Source: Calditrichota bacterium (lineage in GTDB: Bacteria; Electryoneota; Electryoneia; Electryoneales; Electryoneaceae). Taken from it: a stretch of DNA of 53,209 bases. The DNA lies in NCBI GenBank assembly GCA_018263585.1, contig JAANWZ010000056.1, positions 1 to 53,209 of the forward strand. The letters are read 5' to 3'. The notes beneath the pieces are model-generated. The model was not told the DNA's origin and searched no databases. It saw only the letters and a program-made list of their open reading frames with translations. This document shows, one piece after another, positions 52,915 through 53,209 of the stretch. Position numbers and translations under genes: made by a program. The stretch's first letter is position 1, and the number at the start of each line of letters is the position of its first letter.

Positions 52915-53209
52915 GTTTCAGTACCGGCCGTGCGGGCTTGCCCGCGCGGGTGATCCAGCGGTGATGAGCACGACCGCCTCGAATCCGCGGTTGCAAGCAA
53001 CCGCGGGCCTGTAGCAGTGTCATCCTGAACAAGCCGGCCGGGTCGTTTTCTGTTGAAGGCCGGCGCAAATGCGTCATCCTGAACCGCGCCGCCGTTTGTT
53101 TCGGTTGAGGCGGCGCGAGTGAAGGATCTGCCCGGCATACCACCCAACGCTTGTTTCACCCGCACCCTGGGTGGTTCTTGCTGGTAGATCCTTCACCCCC
53201 CGCACAAAC
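52915..53209. repeat. Palindrome mosaic and family-A element running off the window
   Basis: It contains GCCGTGCGGGCTTGCCCGCG (about 52927-52947) and CCGCGGTTGC/GCAACCGCGG (52985-53006). Two family-A left arms follow at 53019 (stem GCCGGCC/GGCCGGC) and 53073 (stem GCGCCGCC/GGCGGCGC), then the centre GGATCTGCCC ... GGTAGATCC and the start of a right arm. The centre resembles that of the element at 40568-40728. From 52796 to 52914 no gene is seen. Confidence 0.85.

Overview
The window is about 53 kb of GC-rich bacterial chromosome that I could not match to a named genome. Two large secreted proteins end in a 'YPNPFN ... VYDLLGRRV' FlgD-like/T9SS type A sorting domain. There is a complete Alternative Complex III operon, and sigma-54 regulators and a PEGA-domain Ser/Thr kinase are present. 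Together these point to a diderm of the FCB superphylum; a high-GC candidate phylum such as Eisenbacteria is an inference only. I see no tRNA, rRNA, CRISPR array, transposase or phage gene.

Layout. 1-1800: a STAS-like protein behind a near-consensus sigma-54 promoter, then a CDP-alcohol phosphatidyltransferase. 2087-12599 (minus strand): a surface-polysaccharide cluster. It runs from a sigma-54 activator (frameshifted receiver, no DNA-binding domain) through a polyprenyl-P glycosylphosphotransferase, an MsbA-type ABC exporter, two GT4s and one GT9 to a membrane-anchored PHP hydrolase. 12919-14924 (minus): two secreted proteins. 15343-25118: a small membrane protein, actABCDEF and a 40-residue membrane ORF. 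25158-25970 (minus): rhomboid protease. 26598-29796: a beta-helix T9SS cargo and a lipoprotein. 30476-33849: a GAF/sigma-54 activator overlapping a transmembrane Ser/Thr kinase. 33815-36154 (minus): DnaG primase lacking its zinc ligands, plus a frameshifted membrane protein. 36494-39354: a frameshifted secreted protein and an 11-motif BNR propeller T9SS cargo. 39724-43472: a Cys-rich MerR regulator and a DsrMK/HdrDE-like quinone-linked iron-sulfur pair. 44614-50559 (minus): LON-domain protein, HutI, DUF72, diguanylate cyclase and glycogen synthase as one tight operon. 51317-52795 (minus): RmuC.

Almost every intergenic gap over about 250 bp is filled with palindromic repeats. Several families share one design: a conserved cap, a stem that differs between copies but stays complementary, and a conserved loop. 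Two such hairpins usually face each other across a central segment, giving nested palindromes of about 140-390 bp. Some lie inside operons, including the Complex III operon. No mobilising enzyme is in the window. This repeat system is the most interesting structure here.

Many genes are coupled by ATGA/GTGA or one-base overlaps. Three genes carry single-base frame disruptions and one (DUF72) has ATA where ATG is expected. These are either assembly errors or real lesions, and each is flagged. All functions are inferred from motifs read by eye; no database search was run.
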